Positions 18,073-25,766 of a stretch of 64,000 nucleotides of DNA are shown here, one piece after another (the first letter of the stretch is position 1; the number at the start of each line of letters is the position of its first letter). Below the pieces are notes generated by a model that saw only the letters and a program-made list of their open reading frames with translations, was not told the DNA's origin and did no database searches. The position numbers and the translations under genes are program-made. Source of the DNA: Desulfobacterium sp. Lineage in GTDB: Bacteria > Desulfobacterota > Desulfobacteria > Desulfobacterales > Desulfobacteraceae. The stretch covers positions 1 to 64,000 of the forward strand of contig JAEINR010000020.1 of the NCBI GenBank assembly GCA_016342325.1. The letters are read 5' to 3'.

Positions 18073-18904
18073 AATAGCACTCTGCCTTTTCGCCATATCA
18101 ACGACACTCCTGGTCCCGTGCCTTCAGGCCGGGGAAGAGAACGAGTGCGTCACCCGATATGAACACGGCCAAGTCAACTGGAGCACGGGCACGGTTCTAG
18201 CCACGGGCAAGGCCTCGCCTTTGGAAAAAGGAATCTCTGAATCCCCGGACGCCATCCTTGAAAAGACCAAACTGGACGCCAGGCGCAACCTGATCGAGAT
18301 CCTCAACAGGATCGCATTCGACCAAGGGAGTGAAACCAGTCCCCCGCCCGGGGATACCCTCATGGCGGGCATCGAGAAACTGGCCATGGACGCGACCATT
18401 GCGGAACAGCACTTCACCTCGGACCGGGCCATGGAAGTGACCCTTGAGGCAAAGATGTTCGGTGGATTTCTCCAGTTGGTGCTGCCGGAAAAGATCGGGG
18501 AGATCCCGCCCCTCAAGATCCTCCCCCCCGGGGACGACCACCCAAAGCCGTCCGACCAAAAGAAATACACCGGACTCATCATCGATGCAAGGGGCCTTGG
18601 CATCCAGCCGGTCATCTATCCTGTGATCGTCAGCGAACAGGGCAACGAGATCTACAGCGCCCGGTTCATCAGCCGTGAATATGCGGTTCAGGGGGGGGTC
18701 TGCCAGTTTGCCTGCACCCCGACCCTTCCCCTGGTAACGGAAAAAACCGGCCCCAACCCCCTGATCATCCGGGGATTGAGAAAAGGGGGCAAGACAAACA
18801 GGTTGATCGTCATTTCCAAATCCGATGCCGAAACCATCGAAAAAACAGCCGAGCGCCACGGGTTCATGAAAGAGTGCCGGGTGGTTATTGTGCTGGATCG
18901 ATAA
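18050..18904 (+). CDS. Exported protein of unknown function
   Basis: From the ATG at 18050 the product is 284 residues with a typical signal peptide (basic start, hydrophobic KIALCLFAISTTLLVP, likely cleavage after LQA). The mature part is polar, with many repeated-acid and helix-forming segments such as DAILEKTKLDARRNLIEILN, and a C-terminal mixed domain. An in-frame ATG at 17963 would bury the signal peptide. It overlaps the end of the HD gene and converges on panC with a 20-base overlap. No family was recognised. Confidence 0.7.
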   Translation: MTLTTHVKIALCLFAISTTLLVPCLQAGEENECVTRYEHGQVNWSTGTVLATGKASPLEKGISESPDAILEKTKLDARRNLIEILNRIAFDQGSETSPPPGDTLMAGIEKLAMDATIAEQHFTSDRAMEVTLEAKMFGGFLQLVLPEKIGEIPPLKILPPGDDHPKPSDQKKYTGLIIDARGLGIQPVIYPVIVSEQGNEIYSARFISREYAVQGGVCQFACTPTLPLVTEKTGPNPLIIRGLRKGGKTNRLIVISKSDAETIEKTAERHGFMKECRVVIVLDR

Positions 18905-19736
18905 CCCGGTTGTCGATGAGCCGTGTGGTGCCGACCTTTACGGCAAGGGCCACCAGCACCGGGCCGGTGACATGGTCCACATCCGCCAGGGTTTCAGGAT
19001 CGCACAGGGTCACGTAATCAATGGCCGTGTGGTCAAATCCCAGGATCAGGTCGGTCACCTTGGCCCTTAGGATTGCGGCATCTTTCTCACCCTCTTTAAT
19101 CAGACCCTCTGCAAGCTCAAGGGAACGGGACAAACTTAAACCCGACGCTCTCTCACCGGGCGAGAGGTAGACGTTTCTCGAGCTCATGGCCAGGCCGTCG
19201 GCCTCCCTCACAATGGGGTTTCCCACGATGCGGATATTAAAGTTGAGATCTTTCACCAGCTGCCGGATCACCTGGAGCTGCTGAAAGTCCTTGGCCCCGA
19301 ACACCGCCACTTCGGGACGTACGATGTTGAACAGCTTGGTCACCACGGTGGCCACCCCACCAAAATGAACGGGCCGATTCAGTCCGCAAAGATGCAGGGG
19401 GAGGGAAGCAAGCGCCACACTTGTCTGGAACCCTGCAGGATAGATCTCCTCCCTTTGGGGGGCAAACACCACCGACGCCCCTTTTTCCTCAGCCAGCTTG
19501 AAATCCCGGTCAAGATCCATGGGATAGGCGTCAAGGTCCTCGTTCTCGCCAAACTGGGTGGGATTGACAAAGAGGCTCACCACCAGATGGTCACACATGG
19601 CCTTGGCTGTCTCCATGAGACCCAGGTGCCCCTGGTGAAAATACCCCATGGTGGGAACAAGTCCCACGGTTTCCCCCCGTAGCTGTACGGTTTCAGACCA
19701 GTTCTGCATCTCTTCTACTGTTTTTATCACCTTCAT
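18885..19736 (-). CDS. panC: Pantothenate synthetase (pantoate--beta-alanine ligase)
   Basis: A 283-residue enzyme. It has the adenylate-forming HIGH-like motif VPTMGYFHQGHL (about residues 27-38), FVNPTQFG (about 56-63), FGAKDFQQL (about 144-152) and MSSRNVYLS (about 184-192). It joins pantoate and beta-alanine with ATP for CoA synthesis. Its start overlaps the end of the histidine kinase gene by 44 bases, so the two are likely cotranscribed. Confidence 0.95.
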   Translation of the reverse strand: MKVIKTVEEMQNWSETVQLRGETVGLVPTMGYFHQGHLGLMETAKAMCDHLVVSLFVNPTQFGENEDLDAYPMDLDRDFKLAEEKGASVVFAPQREEIYPAGFQTSVALASLPLHLCGLNRPVHFGGVATVVTKLFNIVRPEVAVFGAKDFQQLQVIRQLVKDLNFNIRIVGNPIVREADGLAMSSRNVYLSPGERASGLSLSRSLELAEGLIKEGEKDAAILRAKVTDLILGFDHTAIDYVTLCDPETLADVDHVTGPVLVALAVKVGTTRLIDNRVIDPAQ

Positions 19737-21837
19737 TGCTCAACTCTTCCTTTATTGCTTTTCCCATGTCAACAACAGTATAGGGCTTCTGAATAAAGCT
19801 CCCGGCCCCAAGCTTTTGGATCTCGACAACATCACACTTTTTTGCATACCCGCTGGCAACCACCGCCCGTAAGTCCGGCGCAATTTTCTTCATCTCCCTG
19901 TAGGTGGTAAACCCTCCTATGCCAGAATCCATGGTCATGTCAAGCACAACCAGGTCGACCCTGTTTTTTTCCATGAACGCCAGGGCCCCAGGGCCGCTTT
20001 CCACCGCATGGCTCTCATACCCGAGAAGATCGAGGATGCGGCAGGCGATCTCCCGCTGGGCAGGCAAGCCATCCACCACCAGGACCTTCTGGCCCGTTCC
20101 CATGATCTCATCCATGGAGACCTCTTTTGGGTTTTCAGCAACCCCCAGCCCCACCGAGGGAAAAAAAAGATCAAAGCGCGTTCCATTGGCATTGGAAGTG
20201 ATATCCACATACCCGCCATGGTCCTGGACCGTGTTCCACACAATGGTCAGACCCAGGCCGGTGCCGCTTCTTCCCATCACCTTTTTCGAGTAAAAGGGCT
20301 CAAAGATCTTCTTAAGGGCGCTCGCCTCAATACCCCAGCCGTTGTCACAAACAGTGACCACGGTGTACTCACCGCATTTCACGCTCCCATACCCGTGTAC
20401 CGGCGCGTTAAGGATTTGATTGGCCGTGGTGATCGAAACCCGGCCGTCAAGCTTGTCCGCCACCTCTTCCACGGCATTGATCACAAGGTTCATGAGGCTC
20501 TTTTCCATGTGAACGTAGGAGGCCCTGACATTCAACAGCCCAGGGTCCAGGGCCACGACCATCTCCACATGGGGATGCAAGGCCTCAAACCGCTTGTATT
20601 CCCGAGAGTCCATAAAATTTTCCACCACCCGGTTGATGTTGATCACCTCAAGTTCGGCAGAGCTGCCCCTGGAGATGGTGAGAAGATCGCTCACAATGTC
20701 GGCGGCCTTGCGACCCGACTCCTTGATGGTGTTGAGTCCCTTTCTCATCGGTTCATCCAGGGTCTCCCCCATGAGAAGGATCTCGGGATAGGTGGCAATA
20801 CCCGACAGGATATTGTTCAGATCATGGGCCACCCCGCTGGACAAGAGCCCCAGGGCCTCCATCTTCTCAGCCCGGAACAACCGTTCCCGCAAGGCATCCT
20901 GCTTGGCCTCCAGCCGCTTTCGCGGGGTGATGTTACGGATGGATCCCTGGAACAATCTGTTGCCCCCCGGGTCATGGATCCGGGTGCCGGTCACCTCCAC
21001 ATCGATCCGTGTGCCGTCCCTGTGCAGCATCACCGACTCAATACTCAAATGCTCCTTTTTTTCGGGACTCCCCCGGACAAACCGGTCATAGGCCTCAATC
21101 TCGTCCCAGGGAAGATGGTCCTTGACTGAACTGCCGATATACTCCTCCTGACAATACCCGAACATGGACTGAACACAGGGGCTGACATAGATGAACCGCA
21201 TCTCCCGGTCCAGAAGCCAGATCAGATCAACGGTATTGTCCGCAAGCAGCCTGAACTTCTTTCCGGACTCATCAATGGCCCGGACCAGCACGGCAAGGAT
21301 GAGTGTCAGCACAACATTGAGGAAAACGGACGACACTAGAATAACGAACCAATCCGTAAGTCCGAGGGAATGCATATTGGGCAGAACGATATGGCCGCGG
21401 TAGTGGAGAAATCCCGCCCCAAACAGGGTAACGGCATTCATGGCCAGGGTGATCACCCCGCCCTTCACCCCGGTGAAGATCCCGGCAAAGACAGAAAAGC
21501 ATAAGAGGTAGAGCCGTGCATTACCGACCATGCCCGTGGTAAGCAGGGTAAACAGCCCCATGAAATAAAAAAAGAACAGCCCGGCCCTGACCCTGAATTT
21601 AAATGGAATGCGTGGGAACAGGATAAAGGCAATCACATAGAAATAAACACCGGTGAAGACAGAAACCTTGAGCCAATCCTGGAGTTGCACCGCATGGGTC
21701 ACGCCCGTGAGATAGGGCACGAACCCCAGGATCACCAGGGAGAGAAGCAGCAAAAAAAACATCCGCTCTTTCCAGAAGAGGAGGAAATCCCCGGTTTCAT
21801 CGGTGGAGACATTCTGCTTGATCAGTCGAAAAATCAT
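19693..21837 (-). CDS. Membrane hybrid histidine kinase (PAS-HisKA-HATPase-REC)
   Basis: A 714-residue sensor. It has about six N-terminal membrane segments (residues about 25-185), a PAS domain (about 195-315), a HisKA with phospho-acceptor GVAHDLNNI (about 343-351), an HATPase with DNGWGIEAS and GTGLGL, and a C-terminal receiver (about 590-700) with VVLDM as phosphoacceptor and QKPY lysine. The receiver has VVDGLP where two acidic residues are usual, so its metal site may be weakened. It ends inside panC. The start region is duplicated as a 37-bp tandem repeat. The signal is unknown. Confidence 0.9.
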   Translation of the reverse strand: MIFRLIKQNVSTDETGDFLLFWKERMFFLLLLSLVILGFVPYLTGVTHAVQLQDWLKVSVFTGVYFYVIAFILFPRIPFKFRVRAGLFFFYFMGLFTLLTTGMVGNARLYLLCFSVFAGIFTGVKGGVITLAMNAVTLFGAGFLHYRGHIVLPNMHSLGLTDWFVILVSSVFLNVVLTLILAVLVRAIDESGKKFRLLADNTVDLIWLLDREMRFIYVSPCVQSMFGYCQEEYIGSSVKDHLPWDEIEAYDRFVRGSPEKKEHLSIESVMLHRDGTRIDVEVTGTRIHDPGGNRLFQGSIRNITPRKRLEAKQDALRERLFRAEKMEALGLLSSGVAHDLNNILSGIATYPEILLMGETLDEPMRKGLNTIKESGRKAADIVSDLLTISRGSSAELEVININRVVENFMDSREYKRFEALHPHVEMVVALDPGLLNVRASYVHMEKSLMNLVINAVEEVADKLDGRVSITTANQILNAPVHGYGSVKCGEYTVVTVCDNGWGIEASALKKIFEPFYSKKVMGRSGTGLGLTIVWNTVQDHGGYVDITSNANGTRFDLFFPSVGLGVAENPKEVSMDEIMGTGQKVLVVDGLPAQREIACRILDLLGYESHAVESGPGALAFMEKNRVDLVVLDMTMDSGIGGFTTYREMKKIAPDLRAVVASGYAKKCDVVEIQKLGAGSFIQKPYTVVDMGKAIKEELSNEGDKNSRRDAELV

Positions 21838-21889
21838 TCTAACGCTCCCTATGCTTGATCAGCCGAAAAATCATTCTAACGCTCCCTAG
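21816..21889. repeat. 37-bp tandem duplication over the histidine kinase start site
   Basis: Copies 21816-21852 and 21853-21889 differ at two positions. Each contains, on the minus strand, a ribosome site (AGGGAGCG) and an ATG followed by ATTTTTCG. The upstream copy starts an 11-codon mini-ORF (MIFRLIKHRER) whose TAG ends one base before the true kinase ATG. Confidence 0.85.
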
Positions 21890-22010
21890 GTTCCGGATCC
21901 AAGGGCAAGACAAACATCCGCCCCATGGACGAAGGAACGCCCACGACCCACAATTTCAAACAAAGAGATTTGACTAATTCACCAATTGCCGATATTGATT
22001 CCTCATCGCT

Positions 22011-22070
22011 TGACATCCTCCCCTCCCTGAAGAGAAAGGGATTCCTTGGGAGCCCTAAATGGGCTCCAGG
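22011..22070 (-). ncRNA. Candidate omega-RNA / right-end structured region of tnpB
   Basis: The tnpB 3' end and transposon right end contain a perfect 7-bp hairpin GGAGCCC-TAAAT-GGGCTCC (22049-22067) that spans the tnpB stop. A second structured block CCCT/AGGG (22021-22040) runs up to the GATGTCAA end. In characterised IS605 elements this region is transcribed as the guide (omega) RNA. The exact RNA limits are inferred. Confidence 0.55.
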
Positions 22071-23299
22071 ATTGGTACTTGATCGTTCGTTCCCAATGGT
22101 TCCTGCGTCGTCAAGTGACTAATGTCATCTCTCAACAGGCTGTTACGGTGTGCCCCACCGCCATATTTTTTAATTCCCCGGCCCCTGATGTTTATTGCGG
22201 CCACATAATCGGCATTAGCCGTGTATCCGCATTCAGTGCACTGAAACAGGGCCTGGGTCTTTCTATTATCACCAGAGATATGGCTACATTCAGGACAAGT
22301 CCGGGATGTATTCTTTGGGTCTACCTGAAGGAAAATTCCTCCAGACCAGGCCTGTTTATATTCCAACATCCGAAGAAATGCACTCCAACCCTGGTCCAGA
22401 ATACTTTTATTCAAGCCAGCCTTGGCTTTTACATTCTTCCCGGGTTTTTCCATGGTACCTTTAGCCGATGAGGACATATTTTTAATTTTTAAGGCCTCAG
22501 CCACAATCATTGCGTGGTTTTTGCTCATGACCGTGGAAACCTTTTGAAGAAAATCATTCCTGGCATTGGCTATTTTAATGTAAAGTTTGGAGATGACCTG
22601 TTTCTGTTTTTTCCAGTTATTTGAAAATTTCACTTTCCTTGATAGGATCTTTTGTGCTTGGGCAAGTTTATCTTGGAGTCTTTTAAAACTGTTTAAAGGG
22701 TTTGTATATTCTCCATTAGACAAGGTAACAAACCGCTTTACCCCCATATCGATACCAATAGCATCAAGCACTGGCCGTACTGGATCTGTGACCTCCTGTT
22801 CGGTTTGAATTGATACAAACCAATGGGGGCCCTTCCTGGAGACAGTTGCATTTTTCAATGTACCTTCCAGGTCCCGGCTTTTGCAAAAACAAATCCATCC
22901 GATTTTAGGAAGGAAAATCAGGTTCCCTTGAAGTTTAAATCCCTGGGGATACCGGTATGAATCATTCAATCCTTTTTTCTTAAACACTGGGAACCGCTTA
23001 TTAAATTGTTTTGTATCAAATGCATCTTTTAAGGCCCGATCCAGGTGTTTTAAAGTCTGCTGCAAGGATTGGGATGGAGCTATTTTTAAAAATTCGGTTT
23101 TTTCATCCTTTTTCCATTGCACCAGACAGGAGGCCAGGTGTCCATAGGGCAAAATCTTCTTTTCCTGATCAAGGGATTCTTTTTGCAAAGCCAGAGCTCT
23201 GTTCCAGACAAAACGATTGCATCCGGAAAATTGAAATAGCAACCGTTCCATTTCTACATTGGTCTTAAGTCTGAATTTATAAGCTTTGCGAATGATCAT
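22055..23299 (-). CDS. tnpB: TnpB, RNA-guided nuclease of IS605-type element
   Basis: A 414-residue full-length TnpB. The RuvC-like acidic residues are all visible: D184 in IGIDMGVKR, E268 in MIVAEALKI and D364 in ANADYVAAIN. The zinc ribbon cysteines are C335, C338, C354 and C357. No frame disruption is seen, unlike its partner tnpA. It would cut DNA matching the guide carried at the element's right end. The gene is AT-rich compared with its flanks, so it is a recent arrival. Confidence 0.92.
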   Translation of the reverse strand: MIIRKAYKFRLKTNVEMERLLFQFSGCNRFVWNRALALQKESLDQEKKILPYGHLASCLVQWKKDEKTEFLKIAPSQSLQQTLKHLDRALKDAFDTKQFNKRFPVFKKKGLNDSYRYPQGFKLQGNLIFLPKIGWICFCKSRDLEGTLKNATVSRKGPHWFVSIQTEQEVTDPVRPVLDAIGIDMGVKRFVTLSNGEYTNPLNSFKRLQDKLAQAQKILSRKVKFSNNWKKQKQVISKLYIKIANARNDFLQKVSTVMSKNHAMIVAEALKIKNMSSSAKGTMEKPGKNVKAKAGLNKSILDQGWSAFLRMLEYKQAWSGGIFLQVDPKNTSRTCPECSHISGDNRKTQALFQCTECGYTANADYVAAINIRGRGIKKYGGGAHRNSLLRDDISHLTTQEPLGTNDQVPILEPI

Positions 23300-23338
23300 G
23301 CCTTGATGATATAATTGGTCCTATGCTACAGTCAAGGC

Positions 23339-23710
23339 ATGACTAAAAATACTGGTATACGAACCGGCAGGCACTGTGTTTTTAATATGCATGTTCACCT
23401 GGTCTTTGTGCCTAAGTACCGGAAAAAAATTTTTATCCAAGATGCGCTTTCTGCCCTGTAAAAAATATTTTTCCATGTCCTGAACCAATTTGAGGCTGAG
23501 CTGATAGAGTTTAACGGTGAGAGTGATCATGTCCATTTATTGGTGAATTACCCACCTAAGACAACTGTCTCCAAAATGGTAAATAGCCTTAAAGGCGTTT
23601 CTTCCAGGAAATTAAGGCAGCATATGCCGGAACTGGAAAAGAGTTATTGGAAAGGAGGATTTTGGTCCCCATCCTAATTTTGCCGGTTCGTGCAGGGGCG
23701 CCCCCATAGA
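23339..23710 (+). pseudogene. tnpA: Degenerate TnpA (IS200-type Y1 transposase)
   Basis: In frame from the ATG at 23339 it reads as TnpA (HVHLVFVPKYRKKIF). It has a TAA at 23459-23461, then continues in the same frame with EFNGESDHVHLLVNYPPK and SKMVNSLKGVSSRKLRQ. A second stop falls at 23675-23677, where a one-base shift leads into FAGSCRGAPI. The C-terminal segment with the catalytic tyrosine is missing. The HUH-type histidines in DHVHLL remain visible, but the gene cannot make an active transposase. Confidence 0.88.
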
Positions 23711-23744
23711 TCTGATAAACCGATTAAAACTTCAAGGAGTTTCA

Positions 23745-24323
23745 ATGGAAACCATTCTACCGACCCGCCAAGAAGCGTTTCATCTTTTAAAGGAATTCAA
23801 CACATCCGACAGCCTGATCCGCCACGGCCTCTCCGTGGAAGGGGTCATGGGGCATTTTGCTGAAAAATTCGGGGAAGACAAGGAGAAGTGGCAGGTGATC
23901 GGCCTTGTCCATGACCTGGATTACGAACAATACCCGGACCAGCACTGCAAAAAATCAAGGGAAATCCTCATGGAGCGGAACTGGCCGGAGAGCTATATCA
24001 GGGCGGTGGAAAGCCACGGCTGGGGACTCTGCTCAGATGTCAAACCCGAATCCCTCCTTGAAAAGACCCTCTATGCCGTGGACGAGCTCACAGGCCTCAT
24101 TACCAGCGCATGCCTGGTGCGGCCCACACGGAGCGTCCTGGACATCAAGGTCAAGTCCGTTAACAAGAAATGGAAGGATAAAAGCTTTGCCGCCGGCGTC
24201 GACCGGACAGTGATCGACCGGGGGGCGGAAATGCTGGGTATGGAGCGCACCGACCTGATCACCGAGACCATCCTTGGCATGAGAACGGTGGCCGAGGCCA
24301 TCGGCCTCAAGGGCACCCTGTAA
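23745..24323 (+). CDS. HDIG-domain hydrolase
   Basis: A 192-residue HD/HDIG protein with LIRHGLSVEGVMGHFAE, then GLVHDLDYEQYPDQHCKKS (the HD pair) and AVESHGWG. The latter part DELTGLITSACLVRP is typical of the small HDIG family of possible tRNA- or nucleotide-related phosphohydrolases. The ATG is preceded by AAGGAG. It starts right beside the truncated tnpA, so its original promoter may have been lost or replaced. The substrate is unknown. Confidence 0.85.
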   Translation: METILPTRQEAFHLLKEFNTSDSLIRHGLSVEGVMGHFAEKFGEDKEKWQVIGLVHDLDYEQYPDQHCKKSREILMERNWPESYIRAVESHGWGLCSDVKPESLLEKTLYAVDELTGLITSACLVRPTRSVLDIKVKSVNKKWKDKSFAAGVDRTVIDRGAEMLGMERTDLITETILGMRTVAEAIGLKGTL

Positions 24324-24344
24324 CCGCGTCAGAAAACCGTCACG

Positions 24345-24376
24345 GGCCCGGCAGGTTTTACCCACTCTGCCGGGCC
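24345..24376 (+). terminator. GC-rich hairpin after the HDIG gene
   Basis: Perfect 10-bp stem GGCCCGGCAG / CTGCCGGGCC with a 12-base loop, 21 bases after the stop. No clear T-run follows, so terminator function is uncertain. Confidence 0.5.
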
Positions 24377-24498
24377 TGCCCCGTACAAAAAAGAAAATAG
24401 CCTTGAAATCATTGACATTTTAACATCTCTCAAAATGTTTGGCACCATAGTTGCAAAGTTCCAGATTCAAACGATCTTCTACTTTGAAAGGATTTGCT

Positions 24499-25584
24499 AT
24501 GAAGGGTGCACTCAACAAACTATCCAGCTCGGTTTCAACTCTGTTATCCGCTTTCTTTGGAACGGCTGCCAGACAATCGGACCACCGTCGGTTGACCCAG
24601 TACATCGTGACGCTCAACCAGAAAGAAAATCCCGAAGAGATCATCTCCGAAGCCTCCCTCTGCCTCAAGGATATCCTTGACTACAGGCTCTTTGCCTTTG
24701 TCATTAAAACAGAAAACGGCATCGATGTGTGGCTCGACCCCCGAATGTACAAGAAATCCCTTGAGTCGGTGATCATCAAAGACTTTTCCATCACTGCCAC
24801 CGCCGACATCAACTATATGAACCACCAGTTTCACTCGGATGAAGCAGAGTGGGAGTACAGTCTGGAGAACCTGACCTCCTACGATCTCATGGAAAAGAAC
24901 TACCAGGCAAAGATCTACATGCTGCCCAACCGCACCTTGCTCAATTACCACGACGAGATTGTCAACATCATCCTCAAGAGCACGGGGAACTCCATTTCAA
25001 GGCAGATGAACATCGCCCGGCTTACCGACGCCGCAGCCATAGATCCCCTCACCGGATGCTATAACCGACGGGAGTTTGAAAGCCAGATCCAACGAAGCGT
25101 GGCCGATGCCACCCGGCACAAAAAGCCCCTCAGCGTCTTCATGTTTGACATCGACCATTTCAAGGCGGTGAACGACACCTATGGCCATCCCGCAGGAGAC
25201 AAGGTGTTGAAGGAGATCGCCGCACTGGTGAACCATAACATGAGACGGGGAGACACCCTTTCACGCTACGGCGGGGAAGAGTTCATCGCGATCCTGCCGG
25301 AAACCAACAAGCAGAAGGCAATGGAGCTGGCAGACCGGCTCAGGTATAAAATCGAAACCCGGGAAATTGAAACAAACAAGGGGTTGGTCCGGGTAACAGC
25401 CAGTTTCGGGGTGGCCCAGCTCAATCACCATTCAGAGGGATCACGGCTGATCCAGGATGCGGACTGCATGCTCTACAAGGCAAAACGCAACGGCAGGAAC
25501 ACAGTCATGCCCGGCCTGATCAAGATCTGCCCCCCCAAAGCGTCAAGTACGCCAAGTGCAAAGATAGTGTGCACCAACGGTTGA
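24499..25584 (+). CDS. GGDEF diguanylate cyclase
   Basis: From the ATG at 24499 (GAAAGGA upstream) the product is 361 residues; an in-frame ATG at 24451 adds 16. Residues about 30-180 are a non-membrane domain resembling a GAF-like sensor fold. The GGDEF domain starts at DPLTGCYNRREFE. The active site reads GGEEF (SRYGGEEFIAILPE), with an RxxD inhibitory site five residues upstream (RRGD). It probably makes cyclic-di-GMP and is feedback-inhibited. A PilZ protein lies 7 kb downstream. The sensed signal is unknown. Confidence 0.9.
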   Translation: MKGALNKLSSSVSTLLSAFFGTAARQSDHRRLTQYIVTLNQKENPEEIISEASLCLKDILDYRLFAFVIKTENGIDVWLDPRMYKKSLESVIIKDFSITATADINYMNHQFHSDEAEWEYSLENLTSYDLMEKNYQAKIYMLPNRTLLNYHDEIVNIILKSTGNSISRQMNIARLTDAAAIDPLTGCYNRREFESQIQRSVADATRHKKPLSVFMFDIDHFKAVNDTYGHPAGDKVLKEIAALVNHNMRRGDTLSRYGGEEFIAILPETNKQKAMELADRLRYKIETREIETNKGLVRVTASFGVAQLNHHSEGSRLIQDADCMLYKAKRNGRNTVMPGLIKICPPKASSTPSAKIVCTNG

Positions 25585-25609
25585 TCAAATCAAATTATTT
25601 TTTACGTTC

Positions 25610-25639
25610 TTGACATCCCAGGTCGCCATGGTTTAGTTT
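25610..25639 (+). promoter_or_regulatory. Weak candidate promoter upstream of cheA
   Basis: TTGACA at 25610-25615 with, 18 bases on, TAGTTT (25634-25639) as a poor -10 match. It lies about 130 bases before cheA and is the only obvious sigma-70-like -35 in this 182-base gap. Confidence 0.3.
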
Positions 25640-25766
25640 AGGAAGAACGGAATGCCCTATCGCATTCCATCTTTCGTCACCACCGAACTTTTCGCAAAAA
25701 AAGCACCATCACTGGAATCAAAAAGCATATTCCTGCACCATTCAACCTGAACCTGGGGTAAGGATT

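Larger units (their letters stand above)
22011..23710. mobile_element. IS200/IS605-type element with intact tnpB and dead tnpA
   Basis: Divergent tnpA/tnpB arrangement as in IS605. The tnpB-side end carries the characteristic right-end sequence, read on the minus strand as GGGAGGATGTCAA near 22011-22024, and hairpins. The tnpA side is truncated around 23710, just before the HDIG gene, so the other transposon end appears lost or degenerate. Its base composition is AT-richer than the surroundings. Confidence 0.8.
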
